A stretch of DNA of 64,000 nucleotides from CAXBMB01 sp052078155 (GTDB lineage: Bacteria > Pseudomonadota > Alphaproteobacteria > Kiloniellales > DSM-21159): NCBI GenBank assembly GCA_052078155.1, contig JBQJBP010000001.1, positions 2,593,078-2,657,077 of the forward strand. Reading direction: 5' to 3'. The position numbers were made by a program, and so were the translations under genes. The notes below the pieces were generated by a model, which was given only the letters and a program-made list of their open reading frames with translations, was not told where the DNA came from and searched no databases. This document shows positions 8,741 to 17,569 of this stretch, piece by piece (positions within the stretch are counted from its first letter, which is position 1; every line of letters begins with the position of its first letter).

Positions 8741-9787
8741 ATGTCCACTCATTCAGCATCCACCGCAGATCGGACCGCTTCCAGCCTGCTCAAGGTCGAA
8801 GATCTCTCCATCTCCTTTCGCACCGACGAAGGACTGATCACGCCTGTCCAGGGCGTCAGCTTTGAAATCCACAAAGGCAAAACCCTGGGGCTGGTTGGAG
8901 AATCCGGCTCCGGAAAATCCATCTCCACCAAAGCTCTCATGCGCCTGTTGCCCGGCAACTCCTCCCTGGGGGAGCAGACGCGCATGCACTACAGGGACAA
9001 AAGCGGCAAAGAGATCAAAATCGAAACTCTCTCGCCCAGATCACGGCAGCTACGCCATCTGCGCGGCGGGGAGATCGGCATGATCTTTCAGGAGCCTATG
9101 GCCAGCTTCTCCCCGGTCTATTCCATCGGCAATCAGATGATTGAGGCCATCCGTCTGCACCGGGGATTGAAGAAAAAGCAGGCCCGGGAACTGGCCATCG
9201 AAATGCTGGACAAGGTGGGCATCTCCAATGCTCCGGCCCGCATCGATCAATACCCTCACGAGATTTCAGGGGGCATGCGGCAGCGGGCTATGATCGCCCT
9301 GACCCTGTCGGCCGGACCGGCCCTTCTGATCGCTGACGAACCCACCACAGCTCTGGATGTCACCATCCAGGCCCAGGTGCTGTCTTTGATGAGTGACCTG
9401 CAGCGGGACCTGGGTATGGGCATGATCTTCATCACCCACGACCTGGGGGTCATCGCCCATGTGGCTGACGAAGTGGCGGTCATGTATCTGGGCACCATTG
9501 TGGAACGAGGCCCCACGCGGGAAATCATTACTGCCCCCAAGCATCCCTATACCAAGGGTCTGCTGGCGGCCATCCCCAGCCTCGAAAAACTGCACGACCG
9601 CCTCTCCCCCGTGCCCGGCGACATTCCCAGCCCGACCGAACGGCCCCCTGGCTGTCCTTTCCACACGCGCTGCGCCGACGCCATTGCAGGCCTGTGCAAT
9701 ACCAAGATGCCCCGCGAAACGACCCCTGCCCCAAGGCGCGGGGTGCGCTGCTGGCTGCATGACACTCAGGAAGGCCTGTCCGCATGA
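8741..9787 (+). CDS. ABC transporter ATP-binding protein (DppD/OppD type)
   Basis: A 348-residue ATPase. ATG 8741 lies about 11 bases after AAGGAAGG; the GTG at 8732 is too close to it. Walker A is GESGSGKS, the Q-loop is MIFQEPMASF, the signature is EISGGMRQR, Walker B is LLIADEPTTALDV and the H-loop is FITHDLGV. The C terminus has the oligopeptide-transporter extension with GCPFHTRC, whose cysteines bind an Fe-S cluster in some DppD proteins. It overlaps the next ATPase gene at ATGA. Confidence 0.92.
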   Translation: MSTHSASTADRTASSLLKVEDLSISFRTDEGLITPVQGVSFEIHKGKTLGLVGESGSGKSISTKALMRLLPGNSSLGEQTRMHYRDKSGKEIKIETLSPRSRQLRHLRGGEIGMIFQEPMASFSPVYSIGNQMIEAIRLHRGLKKKQARELAIEMLDKVGISNAPARIDQYPHEISGGMRQRAMIALTLSAGPALLIADEPTTALDVTIQAQVLSLMSDLQRDLGMGMIFITHDLGVIAHVADEVAVMYLGTIVERGPTREIITAPKHPYTKGLLAAIPSLEKLHDRLSPVPGDIPSPTERPPGCPFHTRCADAIAGLCNTKMPRETTPAPRRGVRCWLHDTQEGLSA

Positions 9788-10890
9788 GCCCCAAGAAAAA
9801 GAACGATGTTCTGATTGAAGTCAAAAACCTGGATGTCCGCTTTCCCATCAAGGTGAAGAAACTTTTCGGCAGCAAAACCATTGAGCTGCGCGCTGTCGAT
9901 GATGTCAGTTTCAACATCAACCGCGGAGAAACCGTGGGACTGGTTGGGGAATCAGGATCCGGCAAGACCACAGTGGGCCGGGCCATTCTGCGGGCCATCG
10001 ATCCCACAGCCGGTGACGTGATCTTCCACAGCAAGAAGCGCGACGTGGACGTGGCGGAACTGGAAGGCGAAGAGCTGCGCAAGTTTCGCAAGAAAATGGG
10101 CATGGTCTTTTCGGAAAACAGCCACAGCCTGGCCACCATGGGCGCAGAGATGCTGCGCAACTTTCGCCCGCGCATGAGCCTGGTATTCCAGGATCCCTAT
10201 TCCTCCCTCAACTCGCGCATGACCGTACGCGACATCATTGCCGAACCGCTGGTGGCTTCCGGCATGATGAAAGACCGCGAAAAAATCGACAAACGGGTGC
10301 GCAACATCGCCAAGCGCTGCAAGCTGAATCTGGAGCATCTGCGCCGCTTCCCCCACGCCTTCTCCGGTGGCCAGCGTCAACGCATCTGCATTGCCCGGGC
10401 TCTGGTGACCAAACCCGACTTTGTGGTCTGTGATGAAAGCGTTTCAGCTCTCGACGTCTCCATTCAGGCAGAGATCGTCAACCTGTTGAAAGACCTGCAG
10501 GAAGAAATGGGCGTGGCCTTTTTGTTCATCGCCCATGACCTTTCCGTCGTGGCCCAGATGAGCCACCGGGTGGCCGTGATGTACGTGGGCAAATTCGTCG
10601 AATATGCCAAAACGGAGTCCCTCTTCTTCAAACCCCGGCACCCCTATACCCACGCCCTGTTGTCGGCCATCCCCAATGTGGATCCCGACGCCGCCTTTGA
10701 CCCCATCCGGCTGGAAGGGGAAATTCCCAACCCACTGGCGGCCCCAACAGGCTGTCGGTTCCACACCCGTTGTCCTTTCGCCCAGGACCGCTGCGCCCGG
10801 GAGGCGCCGGACTGGCGAGAGGTGGATCCGGAGCATTTCGTGGCCTGCCACTTCACCGACGAGCTGGATTTCAGTCGCCCCCGGTCCTGA
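9784..10890 (+). CDS. ABC transporter ATP-binding protein (DppF/OppF type) with duplicated Q-loop segment
   Basis: A 368-residue ATPase, partner of the preceding gene and overlapping it by ATGA. Walker A is GESGSGKT, the signature is FSGGQRQR, Walker B is FVVCDESVSALDV and the H-loop is FIAHDLSV; the C-terminal GCRFHTRCPF motif is present. The region before the Q-loop is present twice: LRKFRKKMGMVFSENSHSL and then LRNFRPRMSLVFQDPYSSL, 26 residues (78 bp) apart. Only the second copy has the Q-loop glutamine (FQDP). The frame is intact throughout, so the gene is probably functional. A strong terminator follows. Confidence 0.9.
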   Translation: MSPKKKNDVLIEVKNLDVRFPIKVKKLFGSKTIELRAVDDVSFNINRGETVGLVGESGSGKTTVGRAILRAIDPTAGDVIFHSKKRDVDVAELEGEELRKFRKKMGMVFSENSHSLATMGAEMLRNFRPRMSLVFQDPYSSLNSRMTVRDIIAEPLVASGMMKDREKIDKRVRNIAKRCKLNLEHLRRFPHAFSGGQRQRICIARALVTKPDFVVCDESVSALDVSIQAEIVNLLKDLQEEMGVAFLFIAHDLSVVAQMSHRVAVMYVGKFVEYAKTESLFFKPRHPYTHALLSAIPNVDPDAAFDPIRLEGEIPNPLAAPTGCRFHTRCPFAQDRCAREAPDWREVDPEHFVACHFTDELDFSRPRS

Positions 10891-10933
10891 CCAAACTCGT
10901 CAGTACTCAGCAACGGTCCAGCACAGCTCAGCA

Positions 10934-10972
10934 AAAAGGCCCCGGCTGATAACATCAGCTCGGGGCCTTTTC
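10934..10972. terminator. Intrinsic terminator between convergent operons
   Basis: A stem AAAGGCCCCGGCTGAT with ATCAGCTCGGGGCCTTT (one bulged base, three-base loop), with A-rich and T-rich flanks so that it can act in both directions. It sits between the ABC importer and the oppositely oriented HupE cluster. Confidence 0.85.
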
Positions 10973-10995
10973 CCGTCAGAACCTCGTTTTTAGGC

Positions 10996-11811
10996 CTAAC
11001 GCTTGATGCGCTTGTAATCGCCGCGGGTCTTGAGAGTGACCGTGACATCCTCTTTCGTGCGGTTGCGCCAGAACCAGCCATGGTTTCCCGTGAAGGCCGC
11101 CTTCAGCAGCCCTTCATCACTGGCCACACCGCGCCCCTTCTCATAGGAAATATTGCGGCCGCCGCCATCGCCGTGGGTGTCGTAGTTGACGACACCTTTG
11201 TCGGTGGACCAGGCGTAGTAAGCTTCAGCCTGCCCGGCCATCACCAGCTTGATTTCAATCCCTTCGCCCGGTGTCAGGGTGAAAGAGATTTCATCCCGCC
11301 AGGGCAGGACGTCAGCCACAGGCGCCACCGGTGCCGCCACCGCATTCGACTGGCTGCTGCTCTCCGCCGTTTGCAGAGGTGCGGCTTGGGGTTCAACGGC
11401 AGGTGTCTCGACAGGCACGGGATCTGCAGCAGGTGTTTTTGCCTGTGCAGAAGACACGACCTGGGTCATCGATTTGATGCTCTGCTGAGACTCTGCTTGT
11501 TCAGACTCCACTTGCTGAGCAGACGCTTCCTGGGCAGACACGGTCGAGGGCTTGGCGACCTGCGGCGCTGATGCAGACGCGGCGGCAGCCTGACGGTCTG
11601 CTTCGGCTTCAGCAGAGAGCTGAACCTTTATCTCACCCATATCTTTCAGACCAAGCAGACGTCCCAGACCGGTGGGGTCAATACCGTATTCTGCGGGCAG
11701 GACCGCACCGATCAGGATTACGCAGGCCGTGACAAAGGCAATAGCTGTGGACCAGAGCAGCCGGGCAGTGGAAGGCAACTCGTCGACAGAGGGTTTTTGA
11801 GCATTGTACAT
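10996..11811 (-). CDS. Membrane anchor protein associated with HupE/UreJ
   Basis: A 271-residue protein with one transmembrane segment (about residues 17-40), a long Ala/Gln/Ser/Pro-rich linker (about residues 70-165) and a C-terminal folded domain with LTPGEGIEIKLVMAGQ, YYAWSTDKG and HGWFWRN. Proteins of this layout are annotated as transmembrane anchor proteins beside HupE/UreJ genes; that association is from memory. The gene starts 21 bp after the HupE stop, so they form one operon. The C-terminal domain is probably periplasmic. Its role, perhaps metal handling or complex assembly, is not established. Confidence 0.75.
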   Translation of the reverse strand: MYNAQKPSVDELPSTARLLWSTAIAFVTACVILIGAVLPAEYGIDPTGLGRLLGLKDMGEIKVQLSAEAEADRQAAAASASAPQVAKPSTVSAQEASAQQVESEQAESQQSIKSMTQVVSSAQAKTPAADPVPVETPAVEPQAAPLQTAESSSQSNAVAAPVAPVADVLPWRDEISFTLTPGEGIEIKLVMAGQAEAYYAWSTDKGVVNYDTHGDGGGRNISYEKGRGVASDEGLLKAAFTGNHGWFWRNRTKEDVTVTLKTRGDYKRIKR

Positions 11812-11832
11812 GTGGATGTTCTTTCTTTGAGT

Positions 11833-12567
11833 CTAAGCGACGATGTAGCCAACCAGCTGATAGCCGATCAGCACGAAACCAGCGGTCATCATGACCACAT
11901 TGGCGCTGTAAGCCTGGCTCCAGAACCAGCGGCTTTTGCGCCAGAACCCCATGAGAATGAGGATGGCGGTCAAAGCGAGCAGCTGGCCCACTTCCACCCC
12001 GACGTTGAAAGCCAGGAGGTTGGGGAAGAGGCCGTCCGGAGAGATGTCGTAGTCCAGAATCTTGCTGGACAGGCCAAAGCCGTGACAGAGACCAAAAATC
12101 AGGGTTGCCGCCTTGGTGTTGGGCTGAACGCCAAACCAGCGCTGGTAGGCTCCCAGGTTGTCCAGGGCCTTGTAGACAATGGACAGACCAATGATGGCAT
12201 CGATGATGTAGCTGTTGATGCCGATGTTGAAATAGACACCCAGCAGCATGGTGGTGGAGTGACCCAGCGCAAAGAGGCTGACATAGAGGGCCACATGCTT
12301 GAGACGGTAGAGAAAGAACACGACCCCCAGCAAAAAGAGCAGGTGGTCATAGCCGGTGACCATGTGTTTGGCACCGAGATAGAGGAAGGAAACCAGGTGA
12401 ACACCTGAGATTTCCTGAATGTAGCCCTTGTCCCCTTCGGCCACCGCATGGGCAGAGGCCAGACCGGCAAAGGCCAGCAGGAACACGGCAAAGGTAAAAC
12501 AGAACACCAGGAAACGGTCCGGCAAGCGCCAGCCCATCCCCGGATCTGTCTTGAATATCTGAGACAT
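11833..12567 (-). CDS. HupE/UreJ family membrane protein
   Basis: A 244-residue polytopic membrane protein. ATG 12567 is preferred to an in-frame TTG at 12573. It has a cleavable-looking signal (ending FAGLASAHA), the family motifs GYDHLLFLLG, ALGHSTTM and GLCHGFGLSS, and about seven hydrophobic segments. HupE/UreJ proteins are thought to carry nickel or related divalent metals. No hydrogenase or urease gene is nearby; the neighbours are an anchor protein and a histidine-rich exported protein. I therefore infer transport or supply of a divalent metal, identity unknown. Confidence 0.85.
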   Translation of the reverse strand: MSQIFKTDPGMGWRLPDRFLVFCFTFAVFLLAFAGLASAHAVAEGDKGYIQEISGVHLVSFLYLGAKHMVTGYDHLLFLLGVVFFLYRLKHVALYVSLFALGHSTTMLLGVYFNIGINSYIIDAIIGLSIVYKALDNLGAYQRWFGVQPNTKAATLIFGLCHGFGLSSKILDYDISPDGLFPNLLAFNVGVEVGQLLALTAILILMGFWRKSRWFWSQAYSANVVMMTAGFVLIGYQLVGYIVA

Positions 12568-12793
12568 GATCAAGATCCGTCAGAGTCTTAGCGTTCCTTG
12601 CGGGCAGACACTGTGATCCCCCGAAAGAACGTGCGTAAGCCTCATTTCAAAATCTGGAACACAAAGCACAACGGATGTGAGGCGTTTCGCCTTCACCCTC
12701 GCGGGTCATGCTCCAGACAGCTTTCAGAAGGAATGCCTCCGGACAACTGCTGGCGCAGCTCCGGCAAGATGGCACGTGAAGAAAAGCAACGGA

Positions 12794-13198
12794 TCAGGCG
12801 CGCGGCGGTCTCTTGATGCGGTAGAGCGGGGCCTGAATCACAAAGACCAGTGCCGACGCCTTTAGGTCCGGACCCGGCCACGGGGTCGGCACCTTCTGCA
12901 GCTCAAAGGCCAGTGGCAGGTCATGGGTGTGATCACCCGGATTATGATCATGGGAATGATCAAAGGGCTGATCAAATGACTGATCTGCCACACCATGACC
13001 CACTGCGTCATGACTGTGGGCATGGCCCCTTTCTATCTCGTCGGCAAAGCCGGGCTGACCGGCGGGCCCGTGATCCACCAGTGTCTGCATCAGGGTTTCG
13101 TGGGAAGAGGATTGCACGGCGCTGGGCAGCAAAGACGCCAACAGCAGAGCAAGCACCAGCAAGGCACTGACCAGGATCCGATGGTTCTTCCCCAGCAT
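12794..13198 (-). CDS. Histidine-rich exported protein, putative metal chaperone
   Basis: A 134-residue protein from ATG 13198 (a GTG three bases upstream is an alternative). It has a signal-like N terminus (LVSALLVLALLLASLLPSA), then a His/Asp-rich stretch (about residues 55-93, with HAHSHDAVGHG and HSHDHNPGDHTHD). A C-terminal hydrophobic segment near ALVFVIQAPLY could associate with the membrane. It is 226 bp upstream of HupE in the same direction. Clustered histidines and acidic residues suggest binding of Zn, Ni or Co in the periplasm. I do not recognise a named family. Confidence 0.65.
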   Translation of the reverse strand: MLGKNHRILVSALLVLALLLASLLPSAVQSSSHETLMQTLVDHGPAGQPGFADEIERGHAHSHDAVGHGVADQSFDQPFDHSHDHNPGDHTHDLPLAFELQKVPTPWPGPDLKASALVFVIQAPLYRIKRPPRA

Positions 13199-13605
13199 CA
13201 CAGCTTAACGTCTTTCCCAACAAAGGCGGTCGAACGGCCCAAGAATCAATCCGGTTCAAAGGGACTCACCAGGTGACAGACCCAAAAACCGGAAACTCTT
13301 TTCTCTTTTCAACTCAATAGAGGATCGTGCAGCTTTTTGCGCACTTCTTCCCCCTGACAGTGGAGCGACTTTATAGGGGCCAGCCCCCCTGTCACTCAAG
13401 CCATGTATCGGTGAGAGATGGCGCAAATAAGGCAAGCTGCCTGTCTGCTGTCTGACAGAGCAGGACCGGTTGAGAGGGGATCGCTCTGACACCAGATGCC
13501 ATCTTTCACGAGACTTTGCCGACAAAATGCCTTTCGTTTAGTCAGACAGGCAGTAGAGTTATCGCCCTTCACCTTTGCTTGTCCCTCTTGGCCGGAATCG
13601 ACCCC
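13199..13605. other. Divergent intergenic region between metal cluster and pxpA
   Basis: This holds the promoters for the histidine-rich gene (minus) and pxpA (plus). No palindromic operator or riboswitch was recognised. The stretch 13300-13335 (CTCTTTTCAACTCAATAGAGG) resembles the middle of the dispersed repeat family but is too short to call a copy with confidence. Confidence 0.4.
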
Positions 13606-14382
13606 ATGAAATCCATAGATTTGAACGCAGACCTTGGTGAGAGCTTCGGCCCCTGGCAGATGGGCGATGACAGCGCCATGCTGCAGATCGTCAGCAGCGC
13701 CAACATCGCCTGCGGCGGGCACGCCGGGGACAACGATGTCATGGACAAAACCGTTTCTGAAGCTCTGTCACAAGGGGTGGTGATCGGGGCCCATCCGGGC
13801 TTTGAAGACAAGCAGGGTTTCGGCCGTCGGCGGTTGCCACTGACCATGGCAGAGGTGGAGCGTCTGGTGGCCGCCCAGGTCGGGGCCCTCTGCGGGATCG
13901 CAGCGCTGCACCAGGCCCCGGTGCGCTACGTCAAAGCCCACGGAGCATTGAGCAACTGGGCGTCCGAAGACCGGGAAGCCGCGCGCGCCATTGTCCGGGC
14001 CATTGCTGCCGTGCAGGGGTCAGAAGCTGCCATTCTTGCAGTCTCCGGCACGGAACTGGAGATCGCCGGCAAGGAACAGGGCATCGCCTGCTATTCCGAG
14101 ATTTTTGCCGATCGCGGCTACACCCCCCAGGGCAATCTTGTGCCGCGCGGTCAGGAGGGCGCGATGATCCATGATGCGGAAACGGCTGCCGCGCGCTTGA
14201 TCGGCTTTTTTGAAAGTGGCCTCATGCCCACGGTGGGCGGAGATCCGGTCCGGCTGGAAGCCCATTCCATCTGCATCCACGGCGACGGACCCGGGGCTGT
14301 TGCCATCGCCCGCGAACTGCGCCGCCGCCTGGAAGAGGCCGGTCTGGCCATCAAACCTTTCTGGCAGGCTGCCGACGCATGA
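13606..14382 (+). CDS. pxpA: 5-oxoprolinase subunit A (LamB/YcsF family)
   Basis: A 258-residue cytoplasmic subunit of the prokaryotic ATP-dependent 5-oxoprolinase, which opens 5-oxoproline (pyroglutamate) to glutamate. I start at ATG 13606, giving MKSIDLNADLGESFG, the family N terminus. Further family motifs are NIACGGHAGD and VIGAHPGFED. Upstream in-frame codons encode an unlikely leader. It overlaps pxpB at ATGA. The full set A-B-C is present in order, so the enzyme is complete. Confidence 0.93.
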   Translation: MKSIDLNADLGESFGPWQMGDDSAMLQIVSSANIACGGHAGDNDVMDKTVSEALSQGVVIGAHPGFEDKQGFGRRRLPLTMAEVERLVAAQVGALCGIAALHQAPVRYVKAHGALSNWASEDREAARAIVRAIAAVQGSEAAILAVSGTELEIAGKEQGIACYSEIFADRGYTPQGNLVPRGQEGAMIHDAETAAARLIGFFESGLMPTVGGDPVRLEAHSICIHGDGPGAVAIARELRRRLEEAGLAIKPFWQAADA

Positions 14383-15119
14383 CCGCTCAAACCCTGGAAT
14401 TTGAAGGCGCCCGCATTCTGCCCGTGGGGGACCGGGGGCTGTTGCTGCGCTTTGGTGATGCCATTGACCGGGACCTTCATCAGGCCGTGCTGCGCACCGA
14501 GCAACTGGTGCAGGCGAAGCTGCCTGACGGGGTGACCGAGCTGATTCCCTCCTACTGTGCGCTGTTCATCGGCTACGACCCGCTGGTAACCGATTTCGAC
14601 AGTCTGACAGCCAGCCTCTTTGCCCTTAAACGGGGCGACGCCGGTCCTCAGAAAAGCGGCAAAGTCTGGGATGTTCCCGTCTGCTATGAAGAGGATCTGG
14701 CCCAGGATCTGAACGAGGTGGCAAGGCTCAAGGGCCTGACCCCGGAGGCCGTCATCAACGCCCATCTTTCTGGCGATTATCTGGTCTACATGTACGGGTT
14801 CACGCCGGGCTGTGCCTACCTGGGCGGTGTGCCGGACGCCATTCAGCTGCCGCGCAAGACCGCCCCCGTCTGGGACATTGCCGCCGGCAGCGTGATCATC
14901 GCCGGACCCCAGTGTCTGGTCACCACCCTGAAAATGCCCACCGGCTGGTGGATCATCGGCCAGTCGCCCTTCCAGTTCCTGCGCCCCGGTGCTGACGACC
15001 CCTTCCCGCTGGACGTGGGAGACAGCCTGCGCTTCTCCCGGGTGTCGCGGGATCGCTTTGAAGATCTTTGCCAGACCAGCGCCTCAGCTTCCTCCGCTTC
15101 GGAAGGAGCCGCCCCATGA
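14379..15119 (+). CDS. pxpB: 5-oxoprolinase subunit B (KipI-like, allophanate hydrolase subunit 1 domain)
   Basis: A 246-residue subunit with LPVGDRGLLLRFGD near the N terminus and YMYGFTPGCAYLGG and WWIIGQSPFQFL in the core, typical of the AHS1/KipI family. It works with PxpA and PxpC in ATP-dependent cleavage of 5-oxoproline. It overlaps both neighbours by 4 bp, which points to translational coupling and equal amounts. Confidence 0.92.
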   Translation: MTAQTLEFEGARILPVGDRGLLLRFGDAIDRDLHQAVLRTEQLVQAKLPDGVTELIPSYCALFIGYDPLVTDFDSLTASLFALKRGDAGPQKSGKVWDVPVCYEEDLAQDLNEVARLKGLTPEAVINAHLSGDYLVYMYGFTPGCAYLGGVPDAIQLPRKTAPVWDIAAGSVIIAGPQCLVTTLKMPTGWWIIGQSPFQFLRPGADDPFPLDVGDSLRFSRVSRDRFEDLCQTSASASSASEGAAP

Positions 15120-16129
15120 CCTGTCTGCTCAAAATCCATCAGGTCGGCCCCTTCGTTTCCTTGCAGGATAAGGGACGTCCAGGATATCTGCGCTATGGCG
15201 TCCCGGCCTCCGGTCCCATGGACCGGGTGGCCTTTGCCATCCTGCAAACCGCCCTGGACCAGGGACCTGACTTCACCGCCATTGAGGTCTCTCTGGGCGG
15301 TCTGGTGCTGACCTGCGACGAAGGGGCAGTAACCGCGGGCTTTGTCGGTGGGGATTTCCTGATTGATCTGGACGGCAACCGCTTGTCTTCCTGGTCTGTG
15401 TTTACCCTGGAAGCAGGGCAGAAACTGACCATCCGGCCCGGGCCCTCGGGCAGCTGGGGCTATCTCGGTTTCGTCGGCAAACCGGAAGGAAAGACCTGGC
15501 TGGACAGCACCGCCACCCAGCTGACGACCGGTCTGGCCGGGCACAATTTCCTCAGCGGTGACAAGCTGACCATTGACGCTGCCCAGGTCAGAACAGACCT
15601 GAACTGCCTGCTGACACCACCAGACTTTGCAGGCCTGAGCGGGCCGGTCCGGGTGGTTCTGGGGCCCCAGGATGACTGCTTTGCCCCGGAAACCGTAGCC
15701 CAGCTGACCAGCACGACCTTCACCGTCAGCCAGAACTATGACCGCATGGGCATGCGCCTGGAGGGGGTAAAACTGCCCGTCGCCCGGGAGCTGACCATGC
15801 CGTCGGAAGCCCTGATCAGGGGCTGTGTCCAGGTGGCAGGTCACGGCGACCCCACCATCCTGCTGGCCGACCATCAAACCACTGGGGGGTACCCCAAAAT
15901 GGCCACGGTCATCACCGCCGACCTGGACCCACTGGTCCAGAAGCGCAGCGGCGATGATCTGAGCTTTACCCTGGTTGACCTTCAGGAAGCCGTTCAGCAG
16001 ACGCGGGAGAAACAGCAGCAGGTGCAAAGCTATCTGGAGCGCCTGCCGGAACTGCGCGGCTCGCTGGAAGACCGTCTCTGGAAAAACAATCTGGTCAGCG
16101 GTGCCGTCGGTACAGCCGAGCACTTCTGA
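15116..16129 (+). CDS. pxpC: 5-oxoprolinase subunit C (KipA-like, allophanate hydrolase subunit 2 domain)
   Basis: A 337-residue subunit. ATG 15116 overlaps the pxpB stop (ATGA), so I prefer it to an upstream in-frame ATG at 15068. The AHS2/KipA family motif GVPASGPMDRVAF is near residue 25, and RGCVQVAGHGDPTILLAD lies in the C-terminal half. It ends with a Gln/Glu-rich helical tail. The operon converges on the M24 gene 48 bp away. Confidence 0.92.
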   Translation: MTCLLKIHQVGPFVSLQDKGRPGYLRYGVPASGPMDRVAFAILQTALDQGPDFTAIEVSLGGLVLTCDEGAVTAGFVGGDFLIDLDGNRLSSWSVFTLEAGQKLTIRPGPSGSWGYLGFVGKPEGKTWLDSTATQLTTGLAGHNFLSGDKLTIDAAQVRTDLNCLLTPPDFAGLSGPVRVVLGPQDDCFAPETVAQLTSTTFTVSQNYDRMGMRLEGVKLPVARELTMPSEALIRGCVQVAGHGDPTILLADHQTTGGYPKMATVITADLDPLVQKRSGDDLSFTLVDLQEAVQQTREKQQQVQSYLERLPELRGSLEDRLWKNNLVSGAVGTAEHF

Positions 16130-16177
16130 CCGCCCCGGTCTGCTCTATTGGATTTGCGGGACCAGCTCGGCGTTTGT

Positions 16178-17470
16178 TCAGATCCGCGGCAAAGCAAATC
16201 CGGTGTGGAAGCTGCCGCTCATCAGACTTTCCTCAAAGGGAAACTGACTGAGCAATTCAACGCCGCTATCCGTCACCAGAACCTGCTGTTCCAGCTTCAC
16301 ACCCTCGGCACCACCTTCAGCACCAATGTAACTTTCCACACAGAGGGTCATGCCCGGTTCCACAACGCCGTCATAACCGGCCTCGGGAAAATCCGCATGG
16401 TGATAGAGGTAGGGGTACTCTCCGGTCAGGCCCACCCCATGGGCTGAGAGATAATAGCGGTTGGCGGCATAGATCTCCGGAATGTTCCAGGCCCGGTCGG
16501 CGTAGTCCTGAAAAGACATGCCGGGCTTGAGAATACTCATGTTGTGATAAACCTGTTCCAGCGCGGTTTGATAGAGGCGGCGCTGTGCGTCTGTTGGCTT
16601 ACCCGGCCCGGCGTGAAAAGTGCGCGAAAAATCCGCATAGTAGCCGTGACAGCCCACCACATCCGTATCCAGCGCCACCAGATCATTTTCGGCAATGACG
16701 TAGCTGGCTGATTCCTGAAACCAGGGATTGGTACGGGGTCCGGCGCTCAACAGGCGGGTTTCAACATAGTCCCCGTTCTGAGCGATGACCGACTGATGCA
16801 GGACGGACCAGAGTTCATTTTCTGTCAGCCCGGGGCGCAGTGCATCCCGCAGCAGGCCCACCCCCTTTTCTGTTGCCCGCAAGGAGGCTTTCACACAGCT
16901 GATTTCTTCGGCTGACTTGATGGCACGGGCCCGCTCAACCGGTTCCTGTGCGTCCACCAGCTGAAAGCCATCAGCCTGCAGGGCCAGCGCCGTACCGGCA
17001 TTGAGCCGTTCCAGCCCGACCTTTACACCGGGACCAACCAGAGAGGTGATCAGATCCCCCATCTCCGCCGCCCAGGCCTTCTCCCTGGCGGCAATGTCCG
17101 GACCGGCTGCAACGAAACTGGCAGTCCGGGCCGGACGCACTTCATCCACGGTTTCATAGCCCTCAGCCAGATGCAGACAGCCGGTGAACTCGAATAGAAT
17201 GGACCGCTCCGCCGTCAGCAGAAGATAGCGTGACGGGGCATTGCGCATGGAAAACACCTGCATGTTCCGGGTGTCGGTGGCATATCGGATGTTCACCGGA
17301 TCAGACAGAATCACAGCGGCAATCTCGCGTTTTGACATCTCCGCACGCAACCGGGCCTGCCGGTATCGCCGAACAGCTGCCAGATCAATGCCGCTGCTTT
17401 CCGGGGCACGGTCCAGCAACGCGAGGCCGGACAGGTCGCTGCGACCGGCATGCCAATCCAAGTTCACCAT
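16178..17470 (-). CDS. M24-family metalloenzyme (Xaa-Pro peptidase-like, close to the DddP group)
   Basis: A 430-residue protein with an N-terminal creatinase-like domain (IRYATDTRNMQVF) and a pita-bread catalytic domain. The five expected metal ligands are visible: DTDVVG and DFSRTF give the aspartates, AHGVGL the histidine, CVESYIG and KLEQQVLV the two glutamates. ATG 17470 follows GGAG at 6 bases. ETRLLSAGPRTNPWFQ and the following blocks are strikingly like DMSP lyase DddP. However, the position that I recall as catalytic Asp377 in DddP (after HGVGL) appears to be Gly here. A role as dipeptidase, prolidase or related lyase is possible. A divergent LysR gene and pxpABC adjoin it. Confidence 0.8.
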   Translation of the reverse strand: MVNLDWHAGRSDLSGLALLDRAPESSGIDLAAVRRYRQARLRAEMSKREIAAVILSDPVNIRYATDTRNMQVFSMRNAPSRYLLLTAERSILFEFTGCLHLAEGYETVDEVRPARTASFVAAGPDIAAREKAWAAEMGDLITSLVGPGVKVGLERLNAGTALALQADGFQLVDAQEPVERARAIKSAEEISCVKASLRATEKGVGLLRDALRPGLTENELWSVLHQSVIAQNGDYVETRLLSAGPRTNPWFQESASYVIAENDLVALDTDVVGCHGYYADFSRTFHAGPGKPTDAQRRLYQTALEQVYHNMSILKPGMSFQDYADRAWNIPEIYAANRYYLSAHGVGLTGEYPYLYHHADFPEAGYDGVVEPGMTLCVESYIGAEGGAEGVKLEQQVLVTDSGVELLSQFPFEESLMSGSFHTGFALPRI

Positions 17471-17569
17471 CGGGGGCTCCAAAACCTGAAATCATGTAAA
17501 TTCAGGATAGAAAGCAGCAAAGAGCCGTGTAAACTGCCAAATCCTCCGCCTCCAGACCAACTTCAGGTT

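Noticed and set aside
14843..16123. A 426-codon open frame on the minus strand across pxpB and pxpC
   Set aside because: Antisense to two conserved 5-oxoprolinase subunits.
16178..17470. Calling the M24 protein a DMSP lyase (dddP)
   Set aside because: The position that I recall as catalytic in DddP is Gly here, and neighbours are peptide and 5-oxoproline genes; only the wider family is supported.
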